Shown: piece by piece, positions 12,831-20,376 of the stretch | Layout of the letters: each line of letters opens with the position of its first letter | How positions within the stretch are numbered: the first letter of the stretch is position 1 | IMG/VR virus record: IMGVR_UViG_3300027854_000015 | Coordinates: 1 to 21,425 of that record | DNA: 21,425 bases | Direction: 5' to 3' (one strand) | Source of the DNA: a virus | Position numbers and translations under genes: made by a program | The notes under the pieces: model-generated | What the model was told of the DNA's origin: nothing | What the model saw: only the letters and a program-made list of their open reading frames with translations | Database searches by the model: none

Positions 12831-13775
12831 TCATAAATTTTCCACGTCCCCCAATTTTGCATCTTCTGAGCCAGCCGCGAGTGAAGAAATCAAAGCCTTC
12901 ATTTCCAAGTCGGAGACCTTGCGGCCCAATTTGCCGTCCAGCTTCTTGCCGTCCAGCAGCGGTTTGACCTTCTCGGTTACTTCTGCGATCCAAGCCGGAT
13001 TGGTCTTCCAACGCGCCTTGGCCGACTTCTTGTGGAACTCGTAACCAAATGGCCGGTTCGTGTGCATCATAATGAGGTCCACGTCATTGACAGTCTGTTC
13101 TTCTTCGGGTAGCCGAGAGATTGATTGGAAATTGGCTTTGGACAACTGGACATATTTGATGTCCCAATCGATCATCACCCCCTTCTCCAGACCGCCTTCG
13201 ATTGGATCCGCGTTCTTGTAGTGGACAACCAACCCAACAACCAAAGGCTCGGAAGGCTCCTTCAACTTGTTGCAGCAATAACCAAGGGCATTCGGATCGC
13301 CTGGATACGGAGTGGGGCAGGTACAGGTCTTCGCCGAGAATCTTGTGTCTTTCGGATCCAGGACACAAACTCCTCCACATCTTACACACTTTCTCGGATC
13401 AGTCCGCTTGATCTTATCCACCAAGCAACGGTAGTTACCCTTCTTTTCGATGTAATGGGAGTACGTCATGCGCGGCTTGATGAACTCGCCCAGGAGGGCG
13501 AAACGCACGGCCTTACCCTTCTCCGGGCGCAAACGTTCGAGGCCATCGCCCCGCTTCATCAATTCCTTATCGCCGAAATCCACCGAGAGATCTTCGGTCT
13601 CATCGGAAGCGGCCCTTGCCGGCCTCAGACCAGCCTTATCATCGTCCTCGTCTTCTACTGTAACGTGAATAGGGGTTGCAGCGGGCAAAGCGGTTGCAGT
13701 TGCAGCAGCCGGTGTAACGGCGGCGGTTTGAACTGGCAGATCGTCTAGCTCGTCCTTAAAAGTTGGTACGGCCAT
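12831..13775 (-). CDS. Probable ssDNA-binding protein with zinc site (gp32-like)
   Basis: 314 residues. The first 75 are low-complexity (Ala, Thr, Pro then an acidic EDEDDDK run). The core (about 80-270) contains CVRCGGVCV, CTCPTPYPG and YCC, enough cysteines for a zinc site, and beta-rich aromatic sequence (MTYSHYIEKKGNYRCLVDK, GVMIDWDIKYVQLSKANFQ) typical of phage OB-fold ssDNA-binding proteins. The C-terminus is mildly acidic. AAGGAG eight bases before the ATG supports the start. Its place between HU and dnaQ, and a long 5' leader with an RGTATY element, fit a highly expressed replication protein. The call rests on composition, cysteines and context, so it is moderate. Confidence 0.55.
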   Translation of the reverse strand: MAVPTFKDELDDLPVQTAAVTPAAATATALPAATPIHVTVEDEDDDKAGLRPARAASDETEDLSVDFGDKELMKRGDGLERLRPEKGKAVRFALLGEFIKPRMTYSHYIEKKGNYRCLVDKIKRTDPRKCVRCGGVCVLDPKDTRFSAKTCTCPTPYPGDPNALGYCCNKLKEPSEPLVVGLVVHYKNADPIEGGLEKGVMIDWDIKYVQLSKANFQSISRLPEEEQTVNDVDLIMMHTNRPFGYEFHKKSAKARWKTNPAWIAEVTEKVKPLLDGKKLDGKLGRKVSDLEMKALISSLAAGSEDAKLGDVENL

Positions 13776-13799
13776 CGGTGTTCTCCTTATTGTTGTACT

Positions 13800-14126
13800 C
13801 TAAATACTGACTTCGGCAAACGGTCCAATAGTTCCTTTTTCTTGGGCTCGTAGTTGTCCCAAGGAGACAAATTTCACTTTCCTGGTGTCCTGAGTGTGGG
13901 TCATCTCCCCAGACCATGGGATCTTTCTGTCTATCCCCGCCCGATGGCGTACCGTAAATTTTCCGAGGCTGTTGAGTTTTAGAGAAAAATGACCATCATC
14001 CAAGTTATCAAGCAGTGTCTGCTCTATGGCGTACAAAACCTCATTCAGAACGTTCTCCGCTTCTTTCTTGGTGGGGAGACTTAGAGCCGCCTGAACCTTC
14101 GCGATCACCAAATCTTTTGTACTCAT
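13800..14126 (-). CDS. HU/IHF-family DNA-binding protein
   Basis: 108 residues from the ATG at 14126, which has GAGGAA six bases upstream; the longer frame to 14147 lacks such a site. The pattern is that of HU: an N-terminal helical pair (TKDLVIAKVQAALSLPTKKE, NEVLYAIEQTLLDNL), the GHFSLKLNSLGKFTVRHRAG beta segment, and a DNA-binding arm region (RKIPWSGEMTHTQDTRKVKF) ending in a family-typical VKFVSLGQLR. It is slightly longer than bacterial HU. It likely compacts or bends phage DNA during replication. It lies directly upstream of the ssDNA-binding protein gene. Confidence 0.82.
   Translation of the reverse strand: MSTKDLVIAKVQAALSLPTKKEAENVLNEVLYAIEQTLLDNLDDGHFSLKLNSLGKFTVRHRAGIDRKIPWSGEMTHTQDTRKVKFVSLGQLRAQEKGTIGPFAEVSI
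13801..13808 (-). promoter_or_regulatory. AGTATTTA motif upstream of ssDNA-binding protein gene
   Basis: Overlaps the HU stop codon and lies 25 bases before the next ATG. A TTGGAC hexamer 16 bases further upstream is a possible -35 element, the best of any copy in the window. Confidence 0.4.
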
Positions 14127-14143
14127 TTCAATTCCTCGTCCAA

Positions 14144-14151
14144 TCAATACT
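14144..14151 (-). promoter_or_regulatory. AGTATTGA motif upstream of HU gene
   Basis: Lies in the short gap between the 270-aa unknown gene and HU, 17 bases ahead of the ATG. A second CCCAGTATC copy occurs 35 bases further upstream, inside the end of the unknown gene. Confidence 0.35.
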
Positions 14152-14154
14152 GGG

Positions 14155-14967
14155 CTATCCAGAAAAGTTACTAAAGTTACCTGTGATACTGGGATTCCAG
14201 ATATTCGTCACCCGCAAAGCGCAGACTAGAGGAGGGTATTTCTGAGCACGCCACCTTGAAAGTTCCCTAATGCAGTCATACACTTTAACCAGATCCAAAT
14301 TGATCCTCTGCATAACTTTGAATTTTGCCATCGAGACACCAAATTTACGGGCCGCGTCCTGATCCCCTTCTTTTGCAAAGACGTATCCCACCAAGAAACG
14401 ATACAGGGTGTTCAGCCGTAAGCCGGGGTCTATCCCCTCAGGCATCCAAGCAATCGGCTTCTCCCAGGGATCTGGCCAACGTTCTTTGTTTTCCGAGAGG
14501 GGCGGGCCAACAAGTAAGCGAGCTGCCTCCCAAATCGCGGCCCGGATGTCGACTATCTCTTTAGTCAACAATTGGTCCGACACGCGCTGTACCAACTTAG
14601 TGTCTGCCGGAACATCCAAAAGGGTAGCAGCATACTTCACCAGGGCATTGGCCCCGGCGCTTCCCTTCTCAATAGAATCCAAGGACCAGATTCCAGATAG
14701 TGCTTTGGTGTTGGGAGACAACTCGAGGCACCGGGGAGATTCTACCCGGTAGAGCAGGGATTCCTCTTTGCCTAACAGATCTTCATCATGTAGAATCTCT
14801 ACGAACTTACAAAACACGCAAAGGATTTGCTCGGCGAAACGAACTTGCGCAGGATCATCTCCCACCAAAATATTGTAACGACGATAAGTCTTCTGCAAAA
14901 GGAGCGAAGGAGTAGTTGGCCAAACGGTCGCCCGGACGCCTGGTCTAAGTTTTCCCGATTCAGACAT
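14155..14967 (-). CDS. Hypothetical protein, 270 aa
   Basis: Not recognised. The second of two tandem ATGs (14967) is chosen because AAGGAG lies five bases before it and its first base overlaps the MgtC stop (TGATG). The protein starts MSESGKLRPGVR and is mainly helical, with a KEIVDIRAAIWEAARLLVG helix in the middle and, near residues 215-245, FAKEGDQDAARKFGVSMAKFKV, which has the shape of a helix-turn-helix. It has no metal site, Walker motif or membrane segment. The position between MgtC and HU does not reveal its role; a DNA-binding regulator is one weak possibility. Confidence 0.65.
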   Translation of the reverse strand: MSESGKLRPGVRATVWPTTPSLLLQKTYRRYNILVGDDPAQVRFAEQILCVFCKFVEILHDEDLLGKEESLLYRVESPRCLELSPNTKALSGIWSLDSIEKGSAGANALVKYAATLLDVPADTKLVQRVSDQLLTKEIVDIRAAIWEAARLLVGPPLSENKERWPDPWEKPIAWMPEGIDPGLRLNTLYRFLVGYVFAKEGDQDAARKFGVSMAKFKVMQRINLDLVKVYDCIRELSRWRAQKYPPLVCALRVTNIWNPSITGNFSNFSG

Positions 14968-15401
14968 CATTCTCCTTTGTGGAAGGGGTGCCAGTTTTCC
15001 AAAGGACGAAGCACAGCATTGGTGAAGAGAACCAAGGCAGTCCCCACTAGAGCTTGTTTCCAAAGCCCCATTCCACAGAGAGTTCCTACGGCGGCGGAGC
15101 ACCAAAGGGTTGCTGCGGTGTCCAACCCTTTAACGGATAGACCTTCTCGCAAAATGGCTCCCGCCCCTAAAAATCCGATACCGGTAACAACTTGTGCGGG
15201 TATCCTCAAGATCTCCCCTTGGACTGGGTAGAAAAACGAAATCAAACAGAAGGACGCGGCCCCGGTTGAAACCAGAACGTTGGTCCTGAGACCCGCTACT
15301 CGTTGGTGTATCTGTCTCTCCAAACCAATAGCCCCCCCTAAAGCCATAGCGATTGCTAGATAACCGGCCCACGGGATTCCGAGATTGATTGGAAGGTTCA
15401 A
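14967..15401 (-). CDS. mgtC: MgtC/SapB-family inner membrane protein
   Basis: 144 residues with about four membrane helices and the family's signature sequences: GGAIGLERQ...RVAGLRTNVLV (residues 22-45), GIGFLGAGAI (near 74-83), and GLDTAATLW..AAVG (92-105). In bacteria MgtC aids growth in low magnesium and inhibits the F1Fo ATP synthase; short one-domain forms like this one are common. The start is a TTG at 15401 overlapping the upstream stop by four bases; it has no clear Shine-Dalgarno but any later start would cut the first helix. Translational coupling to the deoxyribosyltransferase gene is likely. It is an unexpected gene in a phage replication operon and probably a host-derived acquisition. 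Confidence 0.88.
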   Translation of the reverse strand: MNLPINLGIPWAGYLAIAMALGGAIGLERQIHQRVAGLRTNVLVSTGAASFCLISFFYPVQGEILRIPAQVVTGIGFLGAGAILREGLSVKGLDTAATLWCSAAVGTLCGMGLWKQALVGTALVLFTNAVLRPLENWHPFHKGE

Positions 15402-16054
15402 ACGGTGAACAATCTGACGCTATTGGGGATTCCTGGTTCGCGAACAAGTAGACCAGAACGGGTTTTGTATCCCCTGTAAGAGCCACAAGGACACCCACAC
15501 TCGCGAAGTCCGTATTCCTCCCCACAACCAGAACAAAACTCAACCACCCTAGGATTAAGGATGTCGGCAATGAAATGATTCCACGTCTGAAACGCAATGA
15601 CTGGCTTGATGCGTTCTAACTTGAGAGCAACATCGGCGTCGTACTTTCGTGTACCACCCCAATCCTTTGGTTTCTCGCGGAGCATCACGAAAATGTTGCT
15701 GATGATGTCTTTCTTATCATCGTCCTCTGGACCAATTACAATACACTGTTTCCCCCAAGCCAGAGCCACCCCAAACTCCGCAACACGAGTGTTTCGTTCC
15801 AAAGGAACACCCGGCTCAAAGAGGATCAGAGTGTCACACTCCGCGATGTTACGCAAGTCACGAGTGGAAAGGATCGCACACTCCGCATGCAGACCCGCGA
15901 ATTTGGTGTTGGTGGAATTGTCGGGATTCGTAAAACAGGTGCCTTGTGTAAGCCACTCAGCGGTGATAATGTAGCCCAGACGCTCAAGTTCAACAGCGTG
16001 GGCTAGGATCTGGGCTTTCCAACTGAACGGGCCGGCAGGGTAGATTTTCTTCAT
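15398..16054 (-). CDS. Nucleoside 2-deoxyribosyltransferase-like protein with C-terminal zinc ribbon
   Basis: Residues 1-130 follow the nucleoside 2-deoxyribosyltransferase fold: MKKIYPAGPFSW at the N-terminus, ECDTLILFEPG near 72-82, and NTRVAEFGVALAWGK near 88-102, where Glu93 aligns with the catalytic glutamate of the family. The family swaps bases on deoxyribose; relatives also hydrolyse nucleotides. The C-terminal 50 residues add CSGCGEEYGLRECGCPCG (Cys174, Cys177, Cys186, Cys188, Cys190), a zinc-ribbon-like tail not part of the fold. The ATG overlaps the preceding stop (ATGA) with AGGAG about ten bases upstream. Another member of the same broad superfamily is the DUF1937 part at 3530-3949. 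Confidence 0.72.
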   Translation of the reverse strand: MKKIYPAGPFSWKAQILAHAVELERLGYIITAEWLTQGTCFTNPDNSTNTKFAGLHAECAILSTRDLRNIAECDTLILFEPGVPLERNTRVAEFGVALAWGKQCIVIGPEDDDKKDIISNIFVMLREKPKDWGGTRKYDADVALKLERIKPVIAFQTWNHFIADILNPRVVEFCSGCGEEYGLRECGCPCGSYRGYKTRSGLLVREPGIPNSVRLFTV

Positions 16055-16818
16055 AGTCTTTTCACTCCTGATCTAATACCCCACTTGTTTGAGTCCTGAA
16101 ATCTGGCGTGGGCTTCCATCAACAAACCAACAAATTTCTCCGCATCCAACAGATGGAGGAGAATGCGCTTCCCCAGAACGGTAAGAACAAATCCTTCCGG
16201 AGTAGTCTCCGTGATCCCGTACTCGGTGCTGACCACAAGGTATGACTCAATCAGACGATGGATCATCCGCCTTTTGTAAGCAGCCTGTTCTTCCAGCGGT
16301 ACCGGACTGCCGTCGGGCTTCGTGACTTTGAAATTTGTAGCTTTTTCCAGCGGCTCCACGAGATACTCATACTTAGGATGGTCAAGCTCCAAAAGCAAGA
16401 TCAAATAAAGTCGGCGGAGTAGAGGCTCAAACTTCCCCTCCATGGCCTTCACCTGTTCCAGGACCAACTCACCAACAAGCAGCGTAACGCCAAACGTAGC
16501 TCCCCAGTGCGTCCCTCCCGCCAGGTGGGGGATAAGGTTAAACTCAGTCAACGTGGGGTTATTCGCATACTTTTCAAGGATGTGCCGCTCGTCGGTCATA
16601 AACGTAGCGGCCTTCTTAGTAAACTCGTTCCCGGGCATCTCGGCTAAGTCTTTGGGATCTTGCAGACGAGCCAACTCCTTGGGTGAATCGAACAATGCTG
16701 CGTCGGAAGCCACCACCAAGAGTTCTTCCTTAGCTTGGCGCGTGACCATACGCTGCACGAACAGGACCTTCTTCAAATCTTCAATGGTCCGTAAGTTGAC
16801 GATGGGGGTTTCAATCAT
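16051..16818 (-). CDS. Hypothetical protein, 255 aa
   Basis: Not recognised. Almost entirely helical. A hydrophobic stretch in the middle (GVTLLVGELVLEQV, LLRRLYLILLLELDH) looks like a buried core rather than membrane helices. Near residues 205-230, TPEGFVLTVLGKRILLHLLD has the beta-hairpin-plus-helix look of a winged helix. The ATG at 16818 has no Shine-Dalgarno; an AGTATCTAAGCC element lies just upstream. Its last four bases overlap the deoxyribosyltransferase start. Confidence 0.65.
   Translation of the reverse strand: MIETPIVNLRTIEDLKKVLFVQRMVTRQAKEELLVVASDAALFDSPKELARLQDPKDLAEMPGNEFTKKAATFMTDERHILEKYANNPTLTEFNLIPHLAGGTHWGATFGVTLLVGELVLEQVKAMEGKFEPLLRRLYLILLLELDHPKYEYLVEPLEKATNFKVTKPDGSPVPLEEQAAYKRRMIHRLIESYLVVSTEYGITETTPEGFVLTVLGKRILLHLLDAEKFVGLLMEAHARFQDSNKWGIRSGVKRL
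16074..16080 (-). promoter_or_regulatory. GGTATTA motif upstream of deoxyribosyltransferase gene
   Basis: Lies in the 3' end of the 255-aa gene, 19 bases before the ATG at 16054, and is followed by the AGGAG ribosome binding site. Confidence 0.3.
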
Positions 16819-16824
16819 ATTGGC

Positions 16825-17112
16825 TTAGATACTCACTTTGAGCATGTGACAAAGGTACCCGACTAAAGAAGACACCGAGGTGACTTCCTCGGTTAACCGG
16901 CGGCCAACTCGCACAATGTAGTAGCCGCCCGCGTAGATGTCAACTGACCACTGAATCTCGTTCGTTTGAGTTTGCACCCGCCAGTTGGGCACGTGATGAT
17001 CTGATTCACGCCAACCCATGCGGAAGGGCATGTCTCGGGGAACCGCTTCTAAAGCGCGAAGCACCAGGGCGACGTCCTTCTGACGTGGGTACCGAGGACG
17101 TGATTTACGCAT
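16825..17112 (-). CDS. Hypothetical protein, 95 aa
   Basis: Not recognised. The ATG at 17112 overlaps the stop of the upstream gene by 8 bases (ATGCGTAA), which decides against the longer reading to 17178. The N-terminus is basic (MRKSRPRYPRQK); then comes a helix (VALVLRALEAV) and a beta-rich part with several tryptophans and tyrosines (WRVQTQTNEIQWSVDIYAGGYYIVRVG) that suggests a small alpha/beta or beta-sandwich fold. No catalytic motif is visible. Confidence 0.6.
   Translation of the reverse strand: MRKSRPRYPRQKDVALVLRALEAVPRDMPFRMGWRESDHHVPNWRVQTQTNEIQWSVDIYAGGYYIVRVGRRLTEEVTSVSSLVGYLCHMLKVSI
16826..16833 (-). promoter_or_regulatory. AGTATCTA motif upstream of 255-aa gene
   Basis: Overlaps the stop of the 95-aa gene and ends 8 bases before the ATG at 16818; the AAGCC that follows matches the ruvC copy. 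A TTGTCA hexamer about 15 bases further upstream is a weak -35 candidate. Confidence 0.38.
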
Positions 17113-17761
17113 AGAGTTCTTTATGGACTTGCTTTTGAATAGCAGGCCAGACGCTGCGACGGTAAACCTCGCAAGCATGGCACAAAACCGGAATTTTGAC
17201 TGTCTTACTCTTCACCTGGGATTCCCCTTTGCATTCCTTGCAGGTCTTCTTGAACTCCAAGACTTGGGTGCCCACTCGGGCCTTGGTTTCATCCTCTTCG
17301 ATACCGGACCGAGTCTTATCTGGATGGTGGGCCATCAAGGTCAAGCAAGTGGAGGAATATTTGAAGCCGGATATTTTTTGTTCTTGAATCTTTTTCTGGC
17401 GTTGAGCCGCCCGGTAATCGTCTAGGATGTCCTCAACTTTCCAGACGAACTTCTCCATAGTCAGCCGCCAACCCGACCAATAGTCACTCTCTTTGACCGC
17501 CCAACTCATACAATTGAGAATTTCTTTCTCTTCGTACTCTAGTAAAGGGTTTGATTGTTGTATCCACTCTCCCCGTTGCTCATCAGAAAGTTTCTTTCCC
17601 ATCAACTCAGCCAAGGCTTCAACCAGCGCCGGGCAGCCACGATCAGACAAAACAACGGCTTCCTCTTCGATTGATCGAATTTCCTTACTAGGTTTTGGAG
17701 TTGGAGATTTCCAAGAAACTGGTGTAGCTATTTTGAACCCTTGTGGGAGGAATTCACTCAT
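17105..17761 (-). CDS. Replication-associated protein with probable zinc site, function unknown
   Basis: 218 residues from the ATG at 17761, whose overlap with the upstream stop (ATGA) and nearby AGGGAAG favour it over the frame start at 17818. The N-terminal part is proline/lysine-rich (KSPTPKPSKE). A helical middle (WAVKESDYWSGWRLTMEKFVWKV, 110-132) resembles the C-terminal regions of phage replication and helicase-loader proteins, and the C-terminal half has CKECKG and CHAC pairs that could bind one zinc ion. It is coupled to the DnaD-like gene and two genes from DnaB, so a role in replication initiation or helicase loading is plausible but inferred. Confidence 0.6.
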   Translation of the reverse strand: MSEFLPQGFKIATPVSWKSPTPKPSKEIRSIEEEAVVLSDRGCPALVEALAELMGKKLSDEQRGEWIQQSNPLLEYEEKEILNCMSWAVKESDYWSGWRLTMEKFVWKVEDILDDYRAAQRQKKIQEQKISGFKYSSTCLTLMAHHPDKTRSGIEEDETKARVGTQVLEFKKTCKECKGESQVKSKTVKIPVLCHACEVYRRSVWPAIQKQVHKELYA

Positions 17762-18414
17762 AAGGCTTCCCTGATTAAAGAACCATCCATGGGACGACCG
17801 CAATCTGGGTTGGGGCATAAGAGATGAGCCTGGTTGTAACCCTCATCTTTGGCGAGTGTGTGACAATGTTGGCACTCAATGGTGGGTTGGTTGCTCTGCT
17901 CTTCGCTGTCTCGCTGTGAGGTCTCACTTTCACATACACTTACACTCACACATACACTAGGTGCTCCTCGATTGACTAACGGGTGCCCAACCAGTGCCGT
18001 ACCCGTGGCGCACGGGCAAAATTTCCGATGATCAGGCAGGGAAGATAGCGGCTCTTTTGGATTTGGTTTTTGGTGCTTGTTCCAGGAAGGGATATGTCCG
18101 TATCTTTCTCCCCTGTGTTCGTAATAGTGAACCATTCCTTTGCTTTCAAAAGAGTTAAGGATAGTTTCAAAGTTGACTTTTTCATCGAAAGGAAGAATGT
18201 CTTTCTTTAGAGAACGGGGTTTCCACGGAAATCTTCCTTCTCGATCTGCGTACAAAATTAGACCCACCCAAGCCAAGCGAACTGGTTGGTGAGACTCTTC
18301 TTCTAGGTCGAATAGATCTTCATGAGAGAAGGTTTGGGGTTTGATGTACCGCATCCTCATCATCCGGGGGGATTCTAATTTGGTCTCGTTGTTCACTGGT
18401 TGATCACTCGTCAA
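17758..18414 (-). CDS. DnaD/replication-initiator-like winged-helix protein (probable helicase loader)
   Basis: The N-terminal 130 residues match a widespread phage replication protein: RMRYIKPQTFSHEDLFDLEE, then RLAWVGLILYADREGRFPW, KPRSLKKDILPFD, and HIPSWNKHQKPNPKEP. In related phages this winged-helix domain precedes loader functions and binds origin DNA. A low-complexity Ser/Glu stretch follows, and the C-terminus has CQHCH...CPNPDCG, a zinc ribbon. The start is a TTG at 18414 without a strong ribosome binding site; ATGs at residues 18, 19 and 21 are alternatives that would keep the domain. It directly follows DnaB in transcription order. The domain call is good; the loader role is inference. 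Confidence 0.7.
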   Translation of the reverse strand: MTSDQPVNNETKLESPRMMRMRYIKPQTFSHEDLFDLEEESHQPVRLAWVGLILYADREGRFPWKPRSLKKDILPFDEKVNFETILNSFESKGMVHYYEHRGERYGHIPSWNKHQKPNPKEPLSSLPDHRKFCPCATGTALVGHPLVNRGAPSVCVSVSVCESETSQRDSEEQSNQPTIECQHCHTLAKDEGYNQAHLLCPNPDCGRPMDGSLIREAL

Positions 18415-18429
18415 GTACTCGTGGTTGAT

Positions 18430-18436
18430 TGATACC
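18430..18436 (-). promoter_or_regulatory. GGTATCA motif upstream of DnaD-like gene
   Basis: Sits in the 27-base gap between the DnaB stop and the TTG start at 18414. Confidence 0.3.
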
Positions 18437-18441
18437 TAATT

Positions 18442-19947
18442 TTAGAGGGAGCTGCTGATATCGAGGTCAATCACATCTGGGGGCAGGCTGGGCAAACCAT
18501 CACCGATCTTCACACTGCTGCCTCCCACTAGCTTGTACCAACCACAGCTGGACATGACCAAACGGAACGGTTTGAATCCAACATCGCGAGCCTTTGGGGA
18601 AGAGAGGACCATGTCGGTTTCTGGGCCCTCGGGGGTGAGATGCTGATTTAGTTGGAAGATTCCTAAGATTACGTCCATGCTGCGAGACAGTTCTTTCTCG
18701 TTGTTTACCCCGGAAAGCTGCCACTCACCTTCATGGTCCTCAGCATACTTCTTGCCTTCTTCATTTCCTTGAACTGGAGAGAGGACAACTTTGCGTTTGG
18801 CTTCAGTCCCCGACCGCAGAGCGTATTGTCGAATCTCTTTTACGATTGCGTTCATTTTTGACTTTCGATCGTCAGTGCTGCGCCCCGGTGCGTCTATCAA
18901 TTGGACATAGTCAATCAAAATTGCTTCGAGTTCGTCCACCCGATCTTGGGATTCAGCAATCCCACGCACGATATCCCAGGTTTGTTCATGGGGTTGTCGT
19001 ATGACCAGCTTGCCAGAAATGTTTTTCTTGAAGTCCGCTCCTACATAATCCAGCCAACTCCGCTGCATGGGGGTGAGTTTTCCTTTGTAGTAATCCGCGT
19101 AGGACAAAGTGGCAAATTCCCCGTTGAAGCATGGATTGTGGGCGTGGAGTAGGACGTATTTGTTACGTTCGACTTCCTGGTCATTCTCGATGGAAATGTG
19201 AAGACAAGGGTGCCCCGCCGCCGCCATGGTGTACAGGATAAATCGACCAAGGGTGGACTTCCCGTGTCCTGCGTGTCCCAGCAGACCTACAAAATTGCTG
19301 CGCATGAACTGAATGTCTGGCAAACCGGAAGGGAGGAATCCAGACGTTTTAGCTCGGTCGTACCAGGGTCCAACTTCTTCGGCTTCATTCTGAACTACGA
19401 TAGGCCGGTTGACCCCGCTTGTCTCGCTGACCAGGACCCCATCTTCTATGGATTCCATAATGAAGTTGATGGTGTCCTTAGCCCCAGAGATCTTAATGCT
19501 CTTCCCCCCGCCCTTTGGTTTATGGTCAACGCTGCTTGTTACGATGCGTTTGGCCCGCTCAAGGATGCTAAGCAATTTGAGATTTTCAAACGTGGTCATG
19601 TGGTCTTTTAGAACCACATTCATTTCAGGTACTTGGTGCGCGGTTAATTGGGAATGGATACTTTCATATTCCTTGAGGGCTTCTAGAGCACCCTCATTTT
19701 TGTCTAGATTCTGGATTCTTTCCTTGACTATGTCATAGGTGGGAAGAGTTTCAGTGTCTCGACTAAGGTCGTAAATTCCACCTATCAGGTCTAATTCGTA
19801 ATCAACACAACACTTACGTAGCTGTGTCATGTTGTTGTTTATCCACTCGTAGGCTTGGGTGGCCCGAGATGTTTCGCCCTTGCTGTTGCTGTGCCTGAGG
19901 AGAGAATGGAATAGCCGCCAGAAGCTAAGGGTGCTGAGATCTGCCAT
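18442..19947 (-). CDS. dnaB: DnaB-like replicative helicase
   Basis: 501 residues. An N-terminal helical domain (about 1-180) precedes a RecA-fold ATPase: Walker A GHAGHGKST at 224-232, SIENDQE near 252, Walker B ILIDYVQLID near 343-352, then KVVLSPVQGNEEGKK, the sensor region, and WQLSGVNNEKELSRSMDVIL, which corresponds to the conserved DnaB motif (S..I...D). It is the ring helicase that unwinds the fork. The ATG at 19947 lacks a clear Shine-Dalgarno; a GGTAATA element lies 11-17 bases upstream. It starts the replication block that continues with the DnaD-like and zinc proteins. Confidence 0.9.
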   Translation of the reverse strand: MADLSTLSFWRLFHSLLRHSNSKGETSRATQAYEWINNNMTQLRKCCVDYELDLIGGIYDLSRDTETLPTYDIVKERIQNLDKNEGALEALKEYESIHSQLTAHQVPEMNVVLKDHMTTFENLKLLSILERAKRIVTSSVDHKPKGGGKSIKISGAKDTINFIMESIEDGVLVSETSGVNRPIVVQNEAEEVGPWYDRAKTSGFLPSGLPDIQFMRSNFVGLLGHAGHGKSTLGRFILYTMAAAGHPCLHISIENDQEVERNKYVLLHAHNPCFNGEFATLSYADYYKGKLTPMQRSWLDYVGADFKKNISGKLVIRQPHEQTWDIVRGIAESQDRVDELEAILIDYVQLIDAPGRSTDDRKSKMNAIVKEIRQYALRSGTEAKRKVVLSPVQGNEEGKKYAEDHEGEWQLSGVNNEKELSRSMDVILGIFQLNQHLTPEGPETDMVLSSPKARDVGFKPFRLVMSSCGWYKLVGGSSVKIGDGLPSLPPDVIDLDISSSL

Positions 19948-19999
19948 AAGGGTTATCTATTACCGGGAACGAAGCTGAAGAGGAGAAAAGGGGCGAGTT

Positions 20000-20185
20000 T
20001 CATTGGCCAGGTTGCTTTTGGCACTTGTGTTTGATTCCGAAGAACCCGTTATCACAACAGCGCCTCGGCTTCTTTACCCGCTGGAGATGGACAGTCCGAC
20101 CGGCGACGTCACAGAAGGACTTGACCCACATTTTCTTGCTGGCACGCTCGACAACCTTCTTACAGGATGGGCATCGGTATTTCAT
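20000..20185 (-). CDS. Zinc-ribbon protein, 61 aa
   Basis: Starts MKYRCPSCKKVVERASKK. Cysteines at CPSC (5, 8), FC, CC and KC are enough for one or two zinc ions. The rest is very basic, which suggests nucleic-acid binding. The ATG at 20185 is preferred because AGAGGA lies nine bases before it and it begins just after the stop of the 62-aa gene; the longer frame to 20248 would overlap that gene. The 52 bases after it, up to DnaB, contain no gene. Confidence 0.6.
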   Translation of the reverse strand: MKYRCPSCKKVVERASKKMWVKSFCDVAGRTVHLQRVKKPRRCCDNGFFGIKHKCQKQPGQ

Positions 20186-20186
20186 T

Positions 20187-20375
20187 TCATTGATCCTCTT
20201 GGCTGATCTCGATGCGATTTTCCCCAAGCTCTGTAGCGATGCGGGCAAGAAAAGCGATGATTTCTACGACGGCTCGGTCCTCAATCATTTTCTTGATTTT
20301 TGCAGGCATTGTTCCGGTGTTGTCAATCACGTCGATGGGAATGCTGAAGTCGAAATCTTTCAAGATTCTTTTCAT
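20187..20375 (-). CDS. Hypothetical protein, 62 aa
   Basis: Not recognised. Starts MKRILKDFDFSIPIDVIDN and has one longer helix (IEDRAVVEIIAFLARIATEL). It is acidic overall and soluble-looking. It follows the DinG-like gene with one base between stop and ATG and precedes the zinc-ribbon gene directly, so the three probably share a message. The start lacks a clear Shine-Dalgarno; an AGTATCA element lies 9 bases upstream, in the last codons of the DinG-like gene. Confidence 0.6.
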   Translation of the reverse strand: MKRILKDFDFSIPIDVIDNTGTMPAKIKKMIEDRAVVEIIAFLARIATELGENRIEISQEDQ

Positions 20376-20376
20376 A

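Noticed and set aside
13125-13748. Long plus-strand frame (207 aa) opposite the ssDNA-binding protein gene
   Set aside because: Shadow of the minus-strand gene: no recognisable domain, no ribosome binding site, and the minus-strand frame has better start signals and sensible composition.
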